Position numbers and translations under genes: made by a program
Shown: positions 5,744 to 8,453 of the stretch, piece after piece
Numbering within the stretch: position 1 is the stretch's first letter
Layout of the letters: the number at the start of each line of letters is the position of its first letter
Notes under the pieces: model-generated
What the model saw: only the letters and a program-made list of their open reading frames with translations
Databases searched by the model: none
Told to the model about the DNA's origin: nothing
NCBI GenBank assembly: GCA_945637645.1
Contig: CALZDK010000089.1
Coordinates: 1-8,453 of the forward strand
DNA length: 8,453 nt
DNA from: an uncultured Prevotella sp.
GTDB taxonomy: Bacteria > Bacteroidota > Bacteroidia > Bacteroidales > Bacteroidaceae
Reading direction: 5' to 3'

Positions 5744-6742
5744 ATGCGACACCTCATTATATTATTACTCACTGCCGTTCTCTTCTCCTGTGGCAACTCA
5801 AAGACAGCCACTAATGTCAGTATGGAAACGGCTGTGGCAGTGGGACCTGAGTTTTCCGCCGACAGTGCCTACGCCTATTGTAAGGCGCAGTGCGACTTCG
5901 GCCCACGCACTATGAATAGCGAGGCTCACGATCGTTGCGGAGAATGGATTGCCTCCAAATTCAGGCAGTTTGGACTTCAGGTGACGGAACAAAATGCTAT
6001 ATTGAAAGGCTATGACGGCACACAGCTAAAAGCTACAAACATTATAGCTTCCTACACCCCAAAAGGAGGACAAGCCACGTTGCCACGCATCCTCGTATGC
6101 GCCCACTGGGACTCACGCCCTTGGGCGGACAACGACCCTGACAGTGCCAATTGGCGCAAACCTGTCGTAGCTGCCAACGACGGAGCATCGGGCGTGGCGG
6201 TGATATTGGAGCTTGCACGCCTTGTGTCAAAGACAGACAGTCTTGGCGTGGGCATCGACTTCGTTTGTTTCGACGCCGAGGATTGGGGAGTGCCACAATG
6301 GAGCGACGCCTCCGACACAGGCGACTCCTGGGCATTAGGGGCGCAACACTGGGCTGCCAACCCACACGCCAAGGACTACAAGGCACGCTTTGGAGTGCTC
6401 CTCGACATGGTGGGAGGCTCTGGAGCAAAGTTCTACCGTGAGGGAATGTCGATGCACTATGCACCGGAGATAGTGGAGAAGGTGTGGAACGCCGCACGCG
6501 TCGTTGGCTATTCGTCAATGTTTCCCAACAGTGAGGGAGGCATGGTGACCGACGACCACATACCTGTGAACGAGAAGCTCAACATTCCGACCATCGACGT
6601 TATTCCCCACTATGACTCCTGTCCGCAAAGCTCTTTCGGACCCACATGGCACACCGTGAACGACACTATGGAGAATATCGATCCCAACACGCTGAAAGCA
6701 GTTGGGCAAACCATGGTGCAGGTGTTGTTCAGCGAGAAATAG
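5744..6742 (+). CDS. Type II glutaminyl-peptide cyclotransferase, M28 fold, lipoprotein
   Basis: This enzyme would cyclise N-terminal glutamine of exported proteins to pyroglutamate. The 332-aa protein has a lipoprotein signal with lipobox LFSC (Cys16), placing it in the periplasm on a membrane. The M28 fold carries AHWDSRPWAD (120-129; His121, Asp123), AANDGASG with metal ligand Asp146, FDAEDWG (Glu179 as likely general acid/base and Asp180 as likely ligand), LLDMVGG (Asp221) and TWHTVNDTMENID (301-313) with His303. The last motif closely parallels WHTMDD-EENLD of human glutaminyl cyclase, and VILELAR (153-159) matches as well, so cyclase is favoured over aminopeptidase. Related mammalian-like cyclases are known from Porphyromonas, Tannerella and Prevotella. 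The start at 5744 gives a clean lipoprotein signal. The gene is probably the last of the Lrp operon. The neighbouring DUF4294 protein has a predicted Gln N-terminus and is a candidate substrate. An ordinary M28 aminopeptidase remains the alternative. Confidence 0.87.
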   Translation: MRHLIILLLTAVLFSCGNSKTATNVSMETAVAVGPEFSADSAYAYCKAQCDFGPRTMNSEAHDRCGEWIASKFRQFGLQVTEQNAILKGYDGTQLKATNIIASYTPKGGQATLPRILVCAHWDSRPWADNDPDSANWRKPVVAANDGASGVAVILELARLVSKTDSLGVGIDFVCFDAEDWGVPQWSDASDTGDSWALGAQHWAANPHAKDYKARFGVLLDMVGGSGAKFYREGMSMHYAPEIVEKVWNAARVVGYSSMFPNSEGGMVTDDHIPVNEKLNIPTIDVIPHYDSCPQSSFGPTWHTVNDTMENIDPNTLKAVGQTMVQVLFSEK

Positions 6743-6753
6743 GATTGTCCATT

Positions 6754-6769
6754 ACGCAAACGTTTACGG
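6754..6769 (+). promoter_or_regulatory. LacI/PurR-like operator palindrome
   Basis: ACGCAAACGTTTACGG is a near-perfect palindrome centred on AAACGTTT. It agrees at 11 of 12 fixed positions with the E. coli PurR operator ANGCAANCGNTTNCNT. It lies 12 bases after the cyclase stop and about 45-60 bases before the -7 box at 6813. Which LacI-family protein would bind is unknown. A weak alternative is that the dyad and the following TCTTTTTTG (6771-6779) make a poor terminator, but the stem has a mismatch and a 4-base loop. Confidence 0.4.
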
Positions 6770-6812
6770 CTCTTTTTTGAATAAAAGTGTATGGTTGTTC
6801 GCTTTTTAGTAG

Positions 6813-6820
6813 TATCTTTG
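6813..6820 (+). promoter_or_regulatory. -7 box of an orphan promoter
   Basis: TATCTTTG followed by CAC matches TAnnTTTG in the same context as the FKBP promoter. The nearest TTG (6795-6797) is only 15 bases upstream, so the -33 element is poorly spaced. No plus-strand gene follows: the next gene (6956-7588) is on the minus strand. The longest ATG reading frame before 6955 is ten codons (6877-6909), without supporting signals. Confidence 0.4.
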
Positions 6821-6825
6821 CACTC

Positions 6826-6973
6826 GAAAAACAGACTATCCTACATATAAAAAACGATCCGTAGGTAAATGTCGTGATGACATTCGGTTCATTCATAATT
6901 GAAAATTAGTGTTACAGTAATTGGTTACAGGTAAGAAGCCGGTCGTTGTGGAATACTACAACTGACCGGCTTC
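6826..6973 (+). ncRNA. Candidate small RNA from the orphan promoter
   Basis: If the box at 6813 is used, the RNA would start near 6826 and run to the strong hairpin ending at 6973. It would contain CCTAC/GTAGG (6840-6844 with 6861-6865), AATGTC/GACATT around a 5-base loop (6868-6884), a 13-base direct repeat beginning GTTACAG (6911 and 6924), and the hairpin 6935-6973, which overlaps the end of the minus-strand DUF4294 gene. It matches no RNA family I recognise. Both the transcript and its 3' end are inferred; this is a weak call. Confidence 0.25.
6935..6973 (-). terminator. Strong hairpin across the DUF4294 stop codon
   Basis: GAAGCCGGTC (6935-6944) and GACCGGCTTC (6964-6973) are perfect 10-bp arms, continued by GTTGT (6945-6949) with ACAAC (6958-6962) after a single-base bulge; the loop is 8 bases. 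On the minus strand it spans the last codons (EAGQL) and the TAG stop. No T-run follows on either strand, so it is not a canonical intrinsic terminator; it may still end or protect the mRNA. Confidence 0.5.
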
Positions 6974-7588
6974 GACCATTAGTACTACACGCTCGGTGAG
7001 GCGGTCAACGCCTTCGGGGTCATATCCTTTTTTCAGGCTTGCCCCGAAACACCAGGCAAAGGCTTGCCAGAAGCCAGCCCTCACAGGGCCAAGCACAGCC
7101 TTCACTATGTCGTAGGTGGAGGAGTCGCACTCCCTGTAAACGAGTTTTATCAGCAGTTTCCCCTGCGAGTATGTCAGTTTCTTCATCTTTGGCTTATAGT
7201 CCCTGACGATACTTTTCTCCACGAGTTTAAGATGCTCGTCGCGCGCTTTCTTGTTCGGCAAAGTCTCCAGATATTCGTATGTTTCGACTATTATCTGGTT
7301 TGCCTCCTTTGCAATGGGCAACACCTTCTTCACGTTGCGCACAAGTCTTAGATAGGCGTTCTGTTTCTGCTTGCTGTCGAAAGTTATCTTCGGATAGACA
7401 TAGACGTTGCTCATCTCCATATATGGTATGCTATCACCCTTGTCAATCACCTTCGATACCTTTACTGTAGGCACAAACGAAGGGTCGTCGAGTGCCACCG
7501 TTTCATCGTCGTCAGTAGTATCGACATTCTGTGCCATTGCCACGACATAGCCAAGCAAAAGCATTATAAATATGTATAAATTCCTCAT
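6956..7588 (-). CDS. Secreted DUF4294-type protein of unknown function
   Basis: The function is unknown. The 210-aa product begins with a signal peptide, MRNLYIFIMLLLGYVVAMA, predicted to be cut at AMA|Q after residue 19 to leave Gln20. An acidic stretch follows (TTDDDE, 24-29). The body contains NVYVYPKITF (61-70), a Lys/Arg-rich helical part with LVRNVKKVLPIAKEAN (82-97), and KPKMKKLTYSQGKLLIKLVY (132-151), a pattern I associate with Bacteroidetes DUF4294 proteins. The last part holds GPVRAGFWQAFAW (167-179) and GASLKKGYDPEG (182-193). The start at 7588 is chosen over an upstream in-frame ATG at 7636 because it begins the signal peptide and because the predicted promoter overlaps the upstream extension. 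It is transcribed towards the cyclase gene and divergently from the esterase. Its Gln N-terminus makes it a plausible substrate of the neighbouring cyclase. The family name comes from motif recall, not a search. Confidence 0.85.
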   Translation of the reverse strand: MRNLYIFIMLLLGYVVAMAQNVDTTDDDETVALDDPSFVPTVKVSKVIDKGDSIPYMEMSNVYVYPKITFDSKQKQNAYLRLVRNVKKVLPIAKEANQIIVETYEYLETLPNKKARDEHLKLVEKSIVRDYKPKMKKLTYSQGKLLIKLVYRECDSSTYDIVKAVLGPVRAGFWQAFAWCFGASLKKGYDPEGVDRLTERVVLMVEAGQL

Positions 7589-7596
7589 ATCTTGCG

Positions 7597-7628
7597 CAAA
7601 ATTACTTATAAAAATCGAGACAATGCAA
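7597..7628 (-). promoter_or_regulatory. Predicted promoter of the DUF4294 gene
   Basis: On the minus strand TAATTTTG (7597-7604) fits TAnnTTTG. TTG triplets lie 21 bases (7626-7628) and 16 bases (7621-7623) upstream; the first has normal spacing. Transcription would begin near 7591-7593, only about 3-5 bases before the ATG at 7588, so the mRNA may be nearly leaderless. Confidence 0.5.
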
Positions 7629-7690
7629 TTTCTCACAATATTTTAACGCATTTTATTTTCAATAAAGGATATTACCTAACTTTCGGAACA

Positions 7691-7721
7691 TGGCAATGAT
7701 TAGGCAAACTCATTATTGCCA
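7691..7721. promoter_or_regulatory. GGCAA repeats and dyad between divergent promoters
   Basis: TGGCAATGAT (7691-7700) and ATTATTGCCA (7712-7721) are inverted copies with one mismatch. GGCAA also occurs as a direct repeat 11 bases apart (7692 and 7703), about one helical turn. The cluster lies between the outward-facing promoters of the DUF4294 gene and the esterase and outside both predicted transcripts. This suggests a protein-binding site rather than an RNA structure. Confidence 0.35.
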
Positions 7722-7734
7722 ACTGGCTTAACGA

Positions 7735-7742
7735 AAACGTTT
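7735..7742. promoter_or_regulatory. AAACGTTT palindrome
   Basis: This perfect 8-bp palindrome has the same core as the operator-like site at 6754-6769. Its flanks (ACGA on the left, CATT on the right) are less symmetric. It is the only other copy noticed in intergenic DNA, and the two sites bracket the DUF4294 gene. It may be chance. Confidence 0.25.
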
Positions 7743-7813
7743 CATTTATTAATGGATTTGTTACAAAATTAGTTTTCATTCCTCTTTCCCGAAATTTTAT
7801 CGGGTCTTTTGTG

Positions 7814-7843
7814 TTGCTGTCTCGCCTTTTTTGTGTACTTTTG
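7814..7843 (+). promoter_or_regulatory. Predicted promoter of the esterase gene
   Basis: TTG (7814-7816), a 19-base spacer and TACTTTTG (7836-7843) match the Bacteroidetes consensus well. Transcription would start near 7849, leaving a leader of about 34 bases that ends in AATAAA before the ATG at 7883. Confidence 0.65.
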
Positions 7844-7882
7844 CCACGAAATACTAAACTTACTAATTTAGAACCGAATAAA

Positions 7883-8453
7883 ATGATGAAAACAAACATT
7901 CACAGAATCGCAGCCGCTACAGTGGCACTGCTTATGGCTGGTGCCGCAACGGCAAACAGTTGGAAGGACGTTGACTATGTTGGCGACGGACTTACAGGTC
8001 ATAAACTCGACATCTACACTCCCGACGACGGGCAGCCCTCTCACAAAGTTGTGGTGCTCATATATGGCAGTGCGTGGTTTAGCAACAACTCCAAGGGCGA
8101 CGCCTTTAAGTCTTACGGACAACAACTGCTCGACGCAGGCTTTGCCGTGGTGAGCATCAACCACCGCGCCAGCATCGAAGCCAAGTTCCCGGCACAGATA
8201 CAGGACGTGAAGGCTGCCATACGCTATGTGCGCGGCAATGCCTCAAAGTATGGTTTAGACACTTCTTTCATCGGCATTACGGGATATTCCTCCGGCGGTC
8301 ATCTCTCTTCCTTGGCAGGAACAACCAATGGAGTGAAGACACGCAAGTTTGGAAAGGTGAAGGTGGATATCGAGGGACAGCTCGGACAATACACCGGTGA
8401 GAGCAGTGCCGTGGATGCAGTGGTGAATTGGTTTGGACCTATCGACATGAGCC
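7883..8453 (+). CDS. Secreted alpha/beta-hydrolase (esterase/lipase-like), 3'-truncated
   Basis: This is probably a carboxylic-ester hydrolase. The reading frame is open for 190 codons from ATG 7883 to the right edge with no stop, so the C-terminus (including the acid and His of the triad) is outside the window. A signal peptide, with hydrophobic core AAATVALLMAG, ends at ATA|N after residue 24, so the protein is exported. The nucleophile elbow is GYSSGGH (134-140) with Ser136. The oxyanion region that usually reads HGGGW or HGGAW is YGSAW (61-65), followed by FSNNSKGD. QIQDVKAAIRYVRGNASKYG (105-124) is the standard helix and strand before the elbow. The layout resembles the exported esterase group that includes acetyl-xylan and feruloyl esterases; the substrate is not known. 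A second ATG at 7886 would shorten it by one residue. A promoter lies at 7814-7843. Confidence 0.88.
   Translation, partial: MMKTNIHRIAAATVALLMAGAATANSWKDVDYVGDGLTGHKLDIYTPDDGQPSHKVVVLIYGSAWFSNNSKGDAFKSYGQQLLDAGFAVVSINHRASIEAKFPAQIQDVKAAIRYVRGNASKYGLDTSFIGITGYSSGGHLSSLAGTTNGVKTRKFGKVKVDIEGQLGQYTGESSAVDAVVNWFGPIDMS

Noticed and set aside
6877..6909. Ten-codon ORF after the orphan promoter
   Set aside because: It is too short, has no ribosome-binding signal and shows no evidence of coding.
6956..7636. Longer DUF4294 protein starting at 7636
   Set aside because: The extension would bury the signal peptide and begins upstream of the predicted promoter.
7788..7810. CCCGA/TCGGG hairpin followed by TCTTTT as a terminator
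   Set aside because: The stem is only 5 bp with a 7-base loop, and no plus-strand gene upstream needs it; it overlaps the approach to the esterase promoter.
1..8453. Mobile element, CRISPR array, tRNA or rRNA
   Set aside because: No transposase or integrase motifs, no spaced long repeats and no tRNA-like or rRNA-like sequence were seen; the short tandem repeats have no spacers.

Overview
The window looks like chromosomal DNA of a Bacteroidetes bacterium, most likely from the Prevotella/Segatella/Bacteroides side of the phylum. The evidence is a set of promoters of the Bacteroidetes type (TTG, about 19-21 bases, then TAnnTTTG), A-rich leaders without Shine-Dalgarno sequences, lipoprotein signals, a DUF4294-type protein, a mammalian-like (type II) glutaminyl cyclase, and short intergenic tandem repeats. 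No transposase, integrase, tRNA, rRNA or CRISPR array was seen. The genes look like native core genes rather than a mobile island.

Layout. (1) 9-701, minus strand: a small zinc-less sirtuin deacylase, read divergently from what follows. (2) 853-3323, plus strand: three consecutive FKBP-type peptidyl-prolyl isomerases. They are paralogues with different addresses: the first has no signal (cytoplasm), the second is a lipoprotein, and the third has a cleavable signal peptide (periplasm). A textbook terminator-like hairpin plus T-run lies inside the signal-peptide codons of the third gene. (3) 3459-6742, plus strand: an apparent operon of an Lrp/AsnC regulator, a cytoplasmic fusion of a C26 gamma-glutamyl hydrolase to an M19 dipeptidase, and a lipoprotein glutaminyl cyclase of the M28 fold. 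(4) 6743-6955: a gene-free stretch with a LacI/PurR-like 16-bp operator, a good -7 box with no gene behind it, and a strong hairpin. (5) 6956-7588, minus strand: a secreted DUF4294-type protein. (6) 7883 to the right edge, plus strand: the first 190 codons of a secreted alpha/beta-hydrolase (esterase), truncated by the window.

How the parts may work together. The FKBP trio would cover proline isomerisation in the cytoplasm, at a membrane and in the periplasm. The Lrp operon suggests amino-acid-responsive control of glutamyl and dipeptide breakdown. The cyclase fits the known Bacteroidetes habit of leaving Gln at the N-terminus of signal-peptidase-I products and cyclising it to pyroglutamate. 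The neighbouring DUF4294 protein has exactly such a site (AMA|Q).

The less expected signals are three. First, heptamer and octamer tandem repeats (TTGANNNN, TTAANNN) sit at the 3' ends of three genes and place a stop codon in all three frames. Second, there is the intragenic terminator-like structure. Third, there is the orphan promoter with its operator-like palindrome. All functional statements are from reading the sequence and from family knowledge; no searches were run.
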